Positions 26,716 through 36,166 of a stretch of 39,471 bases of DNA are shown in pieces. A program made the translations under genes and the position numbers. The DNA lies in contig CALJHC010000049.1 of assembly GCA_938075415.1 (NCBI GenBank), forward strand, positions 1 to 39,471, given 5' to 3'. Positions within the stretch are counted from its first letter, which is position 1. Every line of letters begins with the position of its first letter. The stretch comes from an uncultured Rubripirellula sp. (GTDB lineage: Bacteria; Planctomycetota; Planctomycetia; Pirellulales; Pirellulaceae). Under the pieces are notes generated by a model. That model ran no database searches. It was not told the origin of the DNA and saw nothing but the letters and a program-made list of their open reading frames with translations.

Positions 26716-28353
26716 ATGTATTTACGTGAGAATCCGGTTCTGCAGCGCGAGTTGCTGGTGAACTTGCGCAAGCATCGCTCGTTTGTTTTGCTGGCGGTCT
26801 ACCAGATTTCATTGGCATTGATCGTGCTGGTTGCTTGGCCAGCTGATTTGAAGATGGATCTAACCAGTAATCCTGCTTCGGCGCAGAAGTTGGTGAACCT
26901 ATTCTTTCTTGGTCAATATATCATCGCATCCTTGATGGCCCCCAGTTTTGCCGCCGGTGCGATCACGGGTGAAAAAGAACGCAGTACCTATGAGATGTTG
27001 TTGGCAAGTCCTTTGCGTCCCGGTGCGATAGTTTTCGGGAAAATGGTCGCTTCGCTGACCCACTTGGGCATGTTTGTGATTGCCTCGTTGCCGATCATCG
27101 TGCTTTGCTTGCCACTGGGTGGAGTGAGTTTGTATGAGGTTTTGGCAGCGTATTTGGGATTGCTGGTATCCATTGTGTTATTCGGTGCGATTGGAGTCTT
27201 TTGCAGCAGCTATTTCTCGAGAACCAGCAATTCATTGGTTGTGAGTTACATCGTTATTTTGCCAATGGTCATGGGGGCGATTTTCTTTTGGCAGACGCTC
27301 GAAGGTCAGGGCGAGTTGCGTCTTAAGTTGGCTGCACTGGTGATTCCGGCTTTCTCACTTACCGCGGTCATCCTGATGTGCTCCGCCGCTGCCGGGCGTA
27401 TGCTCTATCCACCCGATTTTGGTAGCGAAGGTCGGGAGGTGATCGATCTTGAGCGGGAGGCGAATGAGGCGGTTGGGTTGGTCATTCAACCCGATCAGTT
27501 TCCCGATCGACTGTTCGCCCCACCAAAGAAACGAGACCTGATGGCGGATGGACGTAATCCGGTTTACGACAAGGAATTACATAGCGAGATCTTTTCTCAG
27601 GGTACCCTGATGCTGCGTTTGGTCATTCAGATCAGCATGTTGTTGGCGATCCCGTTGATGGGCGTTTTTCTTTTCTGGAAAATTGAATCATGCGCGTGGT
27701 TTTCGGTCTATGTCATCGTGTTCAATTTATTGGTGGGTCCTGTTTTCCTGTCCGGTAGTATGACGAGCGAACGCGAGCGGCAGACGCTTTCGTTATTGCT
27801 AACTACCACCCTAACTCCGTGGCAGATTCTTTTCGGCAAATTCATCGTGGGATTTCGGATCTCCTCGGTGCTGACCTGTTTCCTTTTGTGGCCACTGCTG
27901 CTGGGGACGGCGCTGAATGTGAGTTTTTGGAGCAACTGGTACGCCGTGATTGAGATGTTTTGCATCGTCGCAATCGTTTCGCTCGCAAATTCCGTGATTG
28001 CTTTGATGATGTCGCTTTATTCAAGAAAGACATCCGTTTCTTTGATTTCCACGTATGCAGTTTTACTCTCGCTGTATGTTCTGCCACCCTCCCTGCTAGC
28101 TATCGCGAAAACGCTTGATTTTTCCCTCAGCAACATTCGGTTGATAGAGAGAATGGGGATCACCAGTCCCTTCTCGGCTTTGTTCTCCATTCCGCTTGAT
28201 GCAAACCTGAAGTACCGTTTTGATGGACTGGCGGCCAATCTGGGCAACCAGCAGATTGTGCTTGGTTACTTCCTTTTCACCTGTTTGTTAATTGTCTTTT
28301 CAAGCTTGATGATGTTCGCTCGTTTACGCTCTCGCCGGGGATTGGCGGGATGA
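26716..28353 (+). CDS. ABC-2 type permease with internal duplication
   Basis: 545 residues with about 12 membrane helices in two related halves. The first half contains ITGEKERSTYEMLLASPL followed by a GKMVASL helix; the second contains MTSERERQTLSLLLTTTL followed by GKFIVGF. These are the conserved cytoplasmic-loop signatures of ABC-2 permeases, so two permease units have been fused head to tail. There is no ATPase domain in this protein and none adjacent, so it must use one encoded elsewhere, perhaps a partner like the ATPase at 34.4-35.2 kb. It begins 28 nt behind epmB and is probably co-transcribed, though functional linkage to EF-P modification is not implied. Confidence 0.82.
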   Translation: MYLRENPVLQRELLVNLRKHRSFVLLAVYQISLALIVLVAWPADLKMDLTSNPASAQKLVNLFFLGQYIIASLMAPSFAAGAITGEKERSTYEMLLASPLRPGAIVFGKMVASLTHLGMFVIASLPIIVLCLPLGGVSLYEVLAAYLGLLVSIVLFGAIGVFCSSYFSRTSNSLVVSYIVILPMVMGAIFFWQTLEGQGELRLKLAALVIPAFSLTAVILMCSAAAGRMLYPPDFGSEGREVIDLEREANEAVGLVIQPDQFPDRLFAPPKKRDLMADGRNPVYDKELHSEIFSQGTLMLRLVIQISMLLAIPLMGVFLFWKIESCAWFSVYVIVFNLLVGPVFLSGSMTSERERQTLSLLLTTTLTPWQILFGKFIVGFRISSVLTCFLLWPLLLGTALNVSFWSNWYAVIEMFCIVAIVSLANSVIALMMSLYSRKTSVSLISTYAVLLSLYVLPPSLLAIAKTLDFSLSNIRLIERMGITSPFSALFSIPLDANLKYRFDGLAANLGNQQIVLGYFLFTCLLIVFSSLMMFARLRSRRGLAG

Positions 28354-29155
28354 TTCCGAATCCTGCGACGATGACAACAACATCGAGAACGGCAGAGAAC
28401 GTTGATTCAAACGCTGCCTGCTAACCACCGCTGGCCTGAATGGAAATGGTGAAGCCGTTGGATGCCGGGCCAATGATGTTATTTTTGGTCTTTCTTGAAC
28501 ACGTGCATCAAATTAACGGGCATCGTCAACTGCGAATGTGTCGGGATACCGCAGGTCTCATCGAATCCAAGTCCGAGAGACATCGCTTTTTTCTCTCGAA
28601 AAAATAGTTTGGCTGTTTCCTGTGGATACCGAGTCTGGTGACGGAGTTGACCAGATGATGCTTGTCGATCCTAAGTGATCAATGTCAAAGCGAGTTTTGC
28701 CAAAACGATGAAAGCGTCCATCATGCAACCAGCCCTCCCACAATCTCTTGTGTGGGATCCGGGGATTGAGGTTCAGGCTGGCTCATTGTGTGGAGCTTCG
28801 TGCTTTCGGAAGAGGCAATCCATTGGACGCCAAACGGCGTCACCTGGATCGTTTGGAAGAGTTGAGTGAAAGCGTGGGCTGGTCGGTGGGCATCTCGATC
28901 GCAAAGCAATGGATCGAGGAGATCGCAAGAAACGAGGCGTCCGCCATCAAACAAGAACGCCTCTTCTAATTGTTTTGCAAGTCAAATTGCCCGCGATGTT
29001 TAGGCCGACCGAGCATTAGCGGGTTGGGTCAATACTGGCATGATCGTTCTGTTGCACAAAAGAACGTTGATCCGCTCGCATCGAAATGAGCCAGCGGAGC
29101 GAACCAAAAATCAACCATCACCGCTTGGCAGAATCTTTACCAAGAATTCATGGAA
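28354..29155. other. Convergent gene-poor region
   Basis: 800 bases between the permease and the DUF4340 gene. It holds one protein-like short frame at 28748-28969 (listed separately), a GC-rich nested palindrome near 28730-28785 and a hairpin near 29042-29075 (GATCGTTCT with AGAACGTTGATC) close to the 3' end of the minus-strand DUF4340 gene. No U tract follows this hairpin. Confidence 0.45.
28748..28969 (+). pseudogene. Possible gene remnant
   Basis: A 73-residue frame opened by TTG. Its last ~50 residues (NPLDAKRRHLDRLEELSESV and onward to an amphipathic IAKQWIEEIARNEAS helix) read like a real protein C terminus. No N-terminal part is found in frame upstream. No family recognised; low certainty. 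Confidence 0.25.
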
Positions 29156-31411
29156 CTACTCCGCGGTTTCTTCCTTCACCTCGGGAACCGCCGGTGCATC
29201 TTCCGCTGGGGGCGACTGAGGTTGCTCTGCCGCGGGTGAGTCAGCAGCCGGTTGTTCTGCCGCGGGTGTGTCGGCAGCAGGTTGCTCTGCCGCGGGTGTG
29301 TCAGCAGCCGGTTGTTCTGCTGCGGGGGCAGGCCCGTCATCGGGACTCGCCAATGCTGTGGGCGAATCTTGTGTGGGCGTTTCTTTCGATTCTCCGTCGG
29401 CAGGAGCGGCATCAGCGGAATCGCTGCTTTTTTCTGGCTGTGGCGGGTCTGCAGGAACTTGTTGTTCAGCTGGTACTGGAGTCGCAGGGGGCACTGGAGA
29501 CGCAGGGGGCACTGGAGACGCAGGAGGCAAGCCCGCGCCGGGGGGCAGTTGAATGCCCGGTCCGGGACCCGCTTGTTGCATGATCGCGTCGCTCAAGCCT
29601 CCCAAGCCAGGGGGAGCGTTGAGTGCTGCGTCACCGCCGGCCTCTTCGCTCTGTTTGGGCTCAACAATGGTGGCTCGGTCAATGGCCAATTTGTCGTAGC
29701 TGTCGCCGGGGATGACGTAGTACCAAAGTGCGAAGCGGCGATTGAGGTCGTCAGATTTCAATTTTCCCTCTTCGATTTTATTCTCGTACTCATTGAACGC
29801 GACGAGCTGAGATTGGTAAGCTGCTTGGGCAGCACTGAATTCGCCACGTAATCGCGTCAGTTTCTGCTCGTCGGTTTCCTGAACTTCTTCTTCGGTCGTG
29901 GTCTCAGGATCTGTCTGTTCATCTGCTGCATCGTCTTGATTCTCATCCTTGGATTCCGCAGTGGTTTGCTCCGGATCCGCAGATGCTTCTTCGCTGGTTG
30001 GTTCGGTTTTGGCAGCCTCTGCGATCTTTGTTTCAAGTTCCTTGATTTCAGCAGGCTCCTGAGGTTCCTCGGGACTGGTCAGAACCTCGCCAAGCAGGGA
30101 TGGCTCGAAGTTAACACGAACAAAGACATAGCGTCCGGGCCGACCACTCGGGGTTTCCTGTTGATTGTCGGCGGCCAGCTCTGTCTCTTCGTCAGCTCCC
30201 GCTTCTGTCTCTTCACCCGCTGCAGCATCTTCATCGCCGGTTTCGGTATCCGATGATGTCAAACCGATCTCCAGTTCCTCGTCAGAACCGGTGAAAGCGC
30301 GACCAAAGTAAAGTCGATAGAGCAAGCCGTCGGACGTTCCGGCAAACATCTCCCCTTCGCGAGAAATCAACTCAAGCAATTCCTTGTTCTCGCGATTGGG
30401 CTGCAGGATGAACCCGCGGGAGAGAAGGTCACTGGTGAGACGGTCCAAATCACGTTGTGACTTGAGTGCTTCACGATCAATCTGAAGATCGGCGGTAAGG
30501 CCGGGTTGTTTGGGGCGAACACCCACGATTTCGAGACTGGAAAGAGCATTGAGTGTATCGGTGATTGCCGTAGCGTTGACTTGCTCGGTCGCCTCCGCAA
30601 TGCCTTGCAATTGCCAGTCGTCGCTCGATGTTGCACGAGTGAGAAGAGATTGAACACTGCTGGTGATGGTCCCTTGAAGTTCATCGAAGGAATAGTCATT
30701 CAGGTCGAGTTGCAGCACATCGGTGTTGGCAATGTCGAGCAGATCGGTATTTACCCAATCACCGAAGCGAGTGGTCAGGTTGATGTCAAGTTCGGCAATG
30801 TAGGTTTCGTCTTCATCCGGATGACGCACGTAGTACTCGTTAGCAGTGTCCCCGACTTTATTGCCGACGATGTAGCTGGCGAGGGTTGAGTCATCGGGCC
30901 CGCCCAAGGTAATTCGTTTACCAATGCCTTCGATTTCATCGATACTGACGGAATCGGTTTTCGGATCAACCACGCCATATCCTGTGTGATCTGAAGCCCA
31001 TCGGGAGACCATCGCACCTCGCTTGATTCCGATGATGCTGCTGGCAGTCTGGGCCAGTTGATCCGCCGCATCTGCAGGATAGTTATGGTGAGAGGGGATG
31101 ACCCATTGTTCGTTGTCTGCCTGCTTGACGCTGAATTCGAGTGGCTTGACCGCTTCGGGGTCGATGACGGAGACAGTGAGTGAGGTGGCGCTGGTTGGGT
31201 CGGTGAATTCAGGGTAGAACTCTTGGCCAATTCTCCCGTACTCCTCGATTGCAGCAGGGCGACTTAATAATTCGAAAAGGCCGGTAACACCCAGGCAGCC
31301 GAGCGCAACCGCAACGAACATGATGGTTCGTTTGGTCTGGCTTGCGGATTCGGGTGAGTCAGAGTGTTGACCTGAACTGGATGACGCCGAATCTTGCGGT
31401 TTCGTTGACAT
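29156..31411 (-). CDS. DUF4340 domain protein (gliding/ABC auxiliary-type)
   Basis: 751 residues from the Met at 31411, where AGGAAGATCGAG precedes the ATG; the frame extends 22 codons further up. One membrane helix lies near residues 30-47 (IMFVAVALGCLGVTGLF). The large periplasmic part holds the DUF4340 block (ASIIGIKRGAMVSRW, YGVVDP, RITLGGPD). An acidic Glu/Thr/Ala-rich central stretch (~390-500) is followed by a Pro-rich segment with repeated PPASPVPPA and, at the end, four copies of an AAEQPAADTP decapeptide. DUF4340 proteins usually accompany GldG-type ABC systems, as here. The low-complexity tail is likely periplasmic. Function unknown; a role in coupling the transporter to the envelope is inferred. 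Confidence 0.82.
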   Translation of the reverse strand: MSTKPQDSASSSSGQHSDSPESASQTKRTIMFVAVALGCLGVTGLFELLSRPAAIEEYGRIGQEFYPEFTDPTSATSLTVSVIDPEAVKPLEFSVKQADNEQWVIPSHHNYPADAADQLAQTASSIIGIKRGAMVSRWASDHTGYGVVDPKTDSVSIDEIEGIGKRITLGGPDDSTLASYIVGNKVGDTANEYYVRHPDEDETYIAELDINLTTRFGDWVNTDLLDIANTDVLQLDLNDYSFDELQGTITSSVQSLLTRATSSDDWQLQGIAEATEQVNATAITDTLNALSSLEIVGVRPKQPGLTADLQIDREALKSQRDLDRLTSDLLSRGFILQPNRENKELLELISREGEMFAGTSDGLLYRLYFGRAFTGSDEELEIGLTSSDTETGDEDAAAGEETEAGADEETELAADNQQETPSGRPGRYVFVRVNFEPSLLGEVLTSPEEPQEPAEIKELETKIAEAAKTEPTSEEASADPEQTTAESKDENQDDAADEQTDPETTTEEEVQETDEQKLTRLRGEFSAAQAAYQSQLVAFNEYENKIEEGKLKSDDLNRRFALWYYVIPGDSYDKLAIDRATIVEPKQSEEAGGDAALNAPPGLGGLSDAIMQQAGPGPGIQLPPGAGLPPASPVPPASPVPPATPVPAEQQVPADPPQPEKSSDSADAAPADGESKETPTQDSPTALASPDDGPAPAAEQPAADTPAAEQPAADTPAAEQPAADSPAAEQPQSPPAEDAPAVPEVKEETAE

Positions 31412-31575
31412 CTCGATCTTCCTGAAAAGTAAGCTTTTGATTTCGTGAATGAGACTAAATTCATTTTCAATCAGCATCCTGATTCTGAATCATCGGGCCG
31501 CGAAAGGATGTCGCTTGGGCTTTCTGAATTCGTTGGTTTGGATGCTCATTGAATCTTGATGACCATGACGAACGA

Positions 31576-34230
31576 TTAATCACGTCGCCGTTTGCTGCTG
31601 ACTTGCGTTTTTTCGTCAGCGAGTTTCCTAGCGAAGACCACTAGGCCAACTGCGAGTGCGGGTACCGCAGGAAGCCAGACAGCCCAAAGTCGAATGAAGG
31701 ATTCGAGCGAGCGAATTTGAATATTCGTCTTCGCTCGAATTTTACGAATCTCGTCATTTTTGTTTTGGTCGATCTTGGCTTGTGCCAACGTCAGACGTTG
31801 TTGTTCTGCCTCTTGGGCCTGACGAAGCATTTGGTTTTTGGCGATCGGATCAAGGCTGTCATTTTCTTCAATTTCCTTAACTCTTGCGCTCAATTGGGTT
31901 CGTCTCGCTTCCAGTTCTTTGTTGGCAGCTTCGTCTGATTCCAACTCCGCCTTGTTGGCTTCTTCGAGAAACTCGCGTTTCTTGGTTTCCACACGAACGA
32001 GTGTTCGGTGCTTGGGGCGTCGACTTCGCAATTCAATGTAGGCTTCGTCACCGGCCAGAGCATCGACCGCGTTGAGGACGAAGGTGACGTTGTCGAAGGC
32101 AATATTGAGATTACCCAAGTTCCGTTCTTCGAAGAAGAAGTCCGAAATCATGTCAATGTCAGAGACGAAGATTGCATTGACTGGGCTTTCACCTGATTCG
32201 CTCTTGAGTTGAGCGGCCAACGTGTAGGCGCCTGAGTCAATTCGACGTAGTGGATCTTGACGAGGGTTGGCTGTTGCCTGCATCGAAAAGAAGTTAAAGC
32301 CACCTTCATCGACAAACTCTTCCCATCGCAGCATTCCTGATTCTCTTCCGGTTTGCAAAAGAGGGGTGAAATCAGTGTTGCTGGACGATGACTTTTCGAT
32401 ACTGCCGGCGTAAAGCATGATCATTTCTTGAAGACCCGAGGTGATGATCGCATCACTGTTGAATGAGTCATCGTTGCTTCCACCGCGGGTGACAAAGACG
32501 TATTCGGCAGGAAGAAGGGCAAATTCTGGGTGTGGATTGCTCACGTCAAAAACGACCTGATCGTGCCCCCACTGCACACCGAGGGCTTGCAGGAGAGAGG
32601 TTGCCTGGCCGTTGTCTGCCTTTGGTTCTGGAGGCGGGCTTCCGCCGCCCATCATGCCTCCACCGCCGGAGGATGGTTTGGGCTGCCGAGGTGCCCCGGT
32701 GACACCGAAACCGGTGTTGAATGACAGTGGGAATGGGTCATCGAAAACCAGAAGTGGGTTGCCGGTTTTGGCATAGGCCACCAGATTCGCCATCTCCGGC
32801 TGTAGCAAGGATGAGGGCATGGCGGCAAGAAGGACGTCAAAGTTGTTCGGGTCAATGGGGCCTGCTGGTGAGACACTTTCAACGTTGTACTGCTTTTTCA
32901 ATTCAGTCACGATTCTCCATTCTCGTTGGCCCATCAGGTCGGCGTCCGTTTGAAGGACACCCACGGTGTACCGTGAATCATCCGCAACAGTTTGGACCGA
33001 TCGCGTCAACTCATACTCGATGGGTAAGCCTTTACCAAAAAATGGCACAACGACCTTATCAAAACTGCTGATCACCACGGCACCGAGGTAGACCTCCTGT
33101 TCGCCCCTTCGGCCGTCCTGTTCGGTTGCAACTCGGACCGGATTGACTCCAAATCGCTCGGCCTCCTCCGCCTCAGTTGTAAATTGCTCAACATCGACGT
33201 ACCGAACCTCCAGATTCTTTCCACCAAGTTTGTCAAATTGTCTCAGAAGGCCCACGAGACGTTTTCTTGTTTCGATGTATTCGGCCGGCGTGGATTTTTG
33301 CGGGGTCAGGAACGCTTGGATTTCGATCGGACGTTCGGATTCCAGATCACCCAAAATGCCCCGAGTTGAATCGGATAACGAGAATAATTTCTCACTGGTC
33401 ATGTCGAATCGACGACCGGTGTACCCGGCCCAAGCGGTGACACACATTGCGATCACGGCAACGCTGACCGCTCGGATTCCGTACTGACCGCTGGTACTCA
33501 TCTGCTCACCACTTCTCCAATGCCTGCGGGACATCATGACGAGGTTCAGGTAGAGCATCAGAACGGTGCATCCTGCGAAATAAAGCAGGCCGGTCAATGG
33601 AACGATGCCCATTCCCAAATCCCGAAATTGCTCCTGAAGGCTAAATGAATCCAGCTGATCACCTAGACCGATAAAGCGCCCCACTTGTCCAATGAAAACG
33701 GGAATTGCGCAAATTACCATGCCGAGGACGAACGCCGCGGTCATGTTGTTGGTTAGCTGCGAAGCCAGCATCCCGGCACTCAGTAATGCTGAGCCTGCAA
33801 TCCAATATCCAAAGTAGGTGGTCGCCATGAGACCCCAGTCAGGATTTCCGAGGAACATCAGGACCATGACATGAGTCATTGAAAAAAGTAATGCGACCGA
33901 GTAGACGGCGGTCACCGAGAAATACTTGCCAAGAAGGATCTCAAGGTCAGTCGCTGGCATCGTGAACAGCAGCTCGTCGGTGCCTGTTTTTCGTTCTTCT
34001 GCCCAGATACCCATTGTGATCGCTGGGATGAAAAACAGCATCAACATTGGGTAAAAGATTGATAGCTGATCAAGGTTGGGCTCATTTGCCGTGAAAAATC
34101 GCGGGTCAAATGCGTACCATCCGCAGGCTACTACGAAAACGATGATGAACAGATAGCCAAGCATCCCGGAGAAATACGCCGAGAAATTACGCTGGAAAAT
34201 AGCAGCGATAACTTGTCGTCTAAGATTCAT
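31576..34230 (-). CDS. GldF-GldG fusion: ABC-2 permease joined to ABC auxiliary protein
   Basis: 884 residues. The first ~250 form a six-helix ABC-2 permease of the GldF type, with the marker WAEERKTGTDELLFTMPAT and IWAEE loop. Residues ~265-750 are GldG-like (ABC_transp_aux): one membrane helix at ~260-280, FDMTSEKLFSLSDSTRGIL, VRYVDVEQF, a Rossmann-like VGVLQTDADL segment, then a Gly/Met-rich insert (GGGGMMGGGSPP). Residues ~745-845 are a strongly charged coiled coil ending in a C-terminal membrane helix. GldF and GldG are normally separate proteins in Bacteroidetes gliding clusters; the joined form is common in planctomycetes and proteobacterial relatives. The ATPase lies 188 bases upstream and the DUF4340 gene 165 bases downstream, all in one direction. 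Confidence 0.85.
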   Translation of the reverse strand: MNLRRQVIAAIFQRNFSAYFSGMLGYLFIIVFVVACGWYAFDPRFFTANEPNLDQLSIFYPMLMLFFIPAITMGIWAEERKTGTDELLFTMPATDLEILLGKYFSVTAVYSVALLFSMTHVMVLMFLGNPDWGLMATTYFGYWIAGSALLSAGMLASQLTNNMTAAFVLGMVICAIPVFIGQVGRFIGLGDQLDSFSLQEQFRDLGMGIVPLTGLLYFAGCTVLMLYLNLVMMSRRHWRSGEQMSTSGQYGIRAVSVAVIAMCVTAWAGYTGRRFDMTSEKLFSLSDSTRGILGDLESERPIEIQAFLTPQKSTPAEYIETRKRLVGLLRQFDKLGGKNLEVRYVDVEQFTTEAEEAERFGVNPVRVATEQDGRRGEQEVYLGAVVISSFDKVVVPFFGKGLPIEYELTRSVQTVADDSRYTVGVLQTDADLMGQREWRIVTELKKQYNVESVSPAGPIDPNNFDVLLAAMPSSLLQPEMANLVAYAKTGNPLLVFDDPFPLSFNTGFGVTGAPRQPKPSSGGGGMMGGGSPPPEPKADNGQATSLLQALGVQWGHDQVVFDVSNPHPEFALLPAEYVFVTRGGSNDDSFNSDAIITSGLQEMIMLYAGSIEKSSSSNTDFTPLLQTGRESGMLRWEEFVDEGGFNFFSMQATANPRQDPLRRIDSGAYTLAAQLKSESGESPVNAIFVSDIDMISDFFFEERNLGNLNIAFDNVTFVLNAVDALAGDEAYIELRSRRPKHRTLVRVETKKREFLEEANKAELESDEAANKELEARRTQLSARVKEIEENDSLDPIAKNQMLRQAQEAEQQRLTLAQAKIDQNKNDEIRKIRAKTNIQIRSLESFIRLWAVWLPAVPALAVGLVVFARKLADEKTQVSSKRRRD

Positions 34231-34418
34231 AGCTAATTACGTCAAAAAGGGTCGAGGTAAACTTTGAAATCGGAAACGCAGCGAAAGGAATCAACTGCTA
34301 TTTGACTGGTTGGCAAGTGTTGGGGAGTGCAAGTTTTTGCGAACTCAAATTCGCATCGGTTTTGCATTTATCTTGTCAAAACACCAACAGGGCACATCAC
34401 GCTCACGGCGGATAAAGC

Positions 34419-35168
34419 CTAGCTTGTCGTGGCCATGGTGAGCTCTCGGAACTTTTGTTCCATCAAGCCGCCTTCGGTGCCGAGCTCACTTGTGGAGCCA
34501 TCGAATACTAGCCGACCTTCATTAACGAGAATGACACGGCTGCAAACGGCGTGTACTTCCTGAAGAATGTGTGTTGATAGCAGCACTGTTTTGGTTTTGC
34601 CGAGTTCGACGATCAATTCTCGCAAGCCATGAACTTGGTTTGGGTCGAGACCACTTGTGGGTTCATCAAGGATCAACACTTTTGGGTCATGAAGCAATGC
34701 TTGGGCCATCCCAACACGTTGACGGTAGCCACGTGAGAGTTTTCCGATGGCTTTTCCCCAAACCTCACCAAGATCACATTGGTCGCATACATAGCTCATG
34801 CGTTCGGAGAGTTCGCTTCGCGACATCATCCTCGTTTGGCCAACGTAACGTAGAAACGATTGCGGCGTCATCTCGGTGTAAAGGGGACCGTTCTCGGGAA
34901 GGTAGCCAAGCAATTCAGCGGCCTGCATTCGTTGAGAATGTAGGTCATACCCACCTATTTTTGCGGTGCCTTGAGAGGGCGAAAGGAATCCGGTCAACAT
35001 TTTCATCGTTGTTGACTTTCCCGCTCCATTCGGGCCGAGGAAGGCACAGACTTGCCCGGCAGGTACCGAGAAAGTGACATTTTGCACGGCGGCGAAGTCT
35101 CCGTAAAACTTGCACAGATCCTCCGACTCAACCATCACCGATTTCTGCTTAGCAGAGTCATTACTCAT
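34419..35168 (-). CDS. ABC transporter ATP-binding protein (GldA-like)
   Basis: 249 residues. Walker A GPNGAGKST, signature LSRGYRQRVGMAQ, Walker B VLILDEPTSGLD and the switch His in STHILQEV are all intact. An AGGAG site precedes the ATG by ~10 nt. It drives the permease/GldG fusion encoded next, and the whole set (ATPase, fusion, DUF4340) is presumably one operon. Confidence 0.93.
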   Translation of the reverse strand: MSNDSAKQKSVMVESEDLCKFYGDFAAVQNVTFSVPAGQVCAFLGPNGAGKSTTMKMLTGFLSPSQGTAKIGGYDLHSQRMQAAELLGYLPENGPLYTEMTPQSFLRYVGQTRMMSRSELSERMSYVCDQCDLGEVWGKAIGKLSRGYRQRVGMAQALLHDPKVLILDEPTSGLDPNQVHGLRELIVELGKTKTVLLSTHILQEVHAVCSRVILVNEGRLVFDGSTSELGTEGGLMEQKFRELTMATTS

Positions 35169-36166
35169 TCAGCTTTCTCCTACAAAAACACTTTCGGTAT
35201 CGTTGATCACGGGTCATCGGAGGGAATCTTTTCCTTCAGCAGATGAGCCAATGTGACCTTGAGCAACTTGAGCCGCTTTTTTGGATCTTGAGAGCGAATG
35301 ACTGAAGATCAGGGGGGGACCCTGTCAGTCCGATTTCGAACAGCCGGATCAGACGCTGTTGTTATGCCTCTGGGGCACTTGGTTGTCTGTATCGCGGTGA
35401 ACGGATCGTCGTGAACGAGAAATTTTGGCGGGCCAACGCTGCCACGAACTCGCTGTACGAACTCTCAAACGGTTCGGAAATTGTACGCTTCTTGCCCGAT
35501 TTAGGTTTGGACCGTACTGCATCAATTTCTGTCACAATATCATGTATCTTTGCGTTGCGATCGTCTAGTGGGTGAATCAGCGGGCACTCGACACCCTCGG
35601 ACCCCAGCGTCTCGGCTCTGAATCCCTCTCGTTTGGTGGTATTGCACCCTTGTTTTCGCACAGAAAACAGGGGCACCTGCCCGGCTGATCTGATGTTTGT
35701 GGGGCGTCCGCAGCTGTTTCTGGGGAGTGAGAACCTGTTTCGGGGGCGTGCAAACCCGGCGGAGTTCCGATCGATTTTTGGTTGAAATTCTTTCAGGTAA
35801 AAACGTATCGAGTGCTTCAATACCTGATTTTCGGATCACAACGCCAACAGGAACTGTTTTCGCCGGTTTCTGCTCACTGCTTTTGATCGACAGGATTGCC
35901 CTGGGATGTCGGTTGCTTTGATCCTGTTTTTTACCTCAGCGAGCCATCGACGGGTAAATTCTCGTTATCTTTTCAATCAACCGCTTTCGCTTTTATTTCG
36001 TCTCAATTTCATCCCTCAGTGTGCCGTGCGCCAATGTTTTCTGTGCCGCAGTGCATGCCGCGATGAACTGTGGACTTGGCCCGTCTATCCGCCATGTCCA
36101 GCTGTCCAATCCTGCCCTTTGCCAGTGGCACTCATTGCGTAACCCGTTTGTCAGAGAATCACGATT
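35169..36166. other. Intergenic region with repeats and a doubtful ORF
   Basis: About 1 kb between divergent genes. A hairpin at 35651-35669 (TGTTTTC-GCACA-GAAAACA, extended by C/G pairs) and a 21-bp repeat (35693-35755) lie in the middle. Minus-strand ORFs 35362-35820 (152 residues) and 35540-35839 (99 residues) overlap in different frames. The C-terminal half of the longer one (for instance KIHDIVTEIDAVRSK and SSYSEFVAALARQNFSF) reads like protein, and the shorter one carries the repeat as TPxKQ units. They may be two halves of one frame-shifted gene; neither is recognised. Confidence 0.35.
35693..35755. repeat. 21-bp imperfect tandem repeat, 3 copies
   Basis: Units CTGTTTCTGGGGAGTGAGAAC and two variants lie in direct succession. 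In one minus-strand frame they translate as three xxTPxKQ heptads, consistent with an in-frame expansion. Confidence 0.8.
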
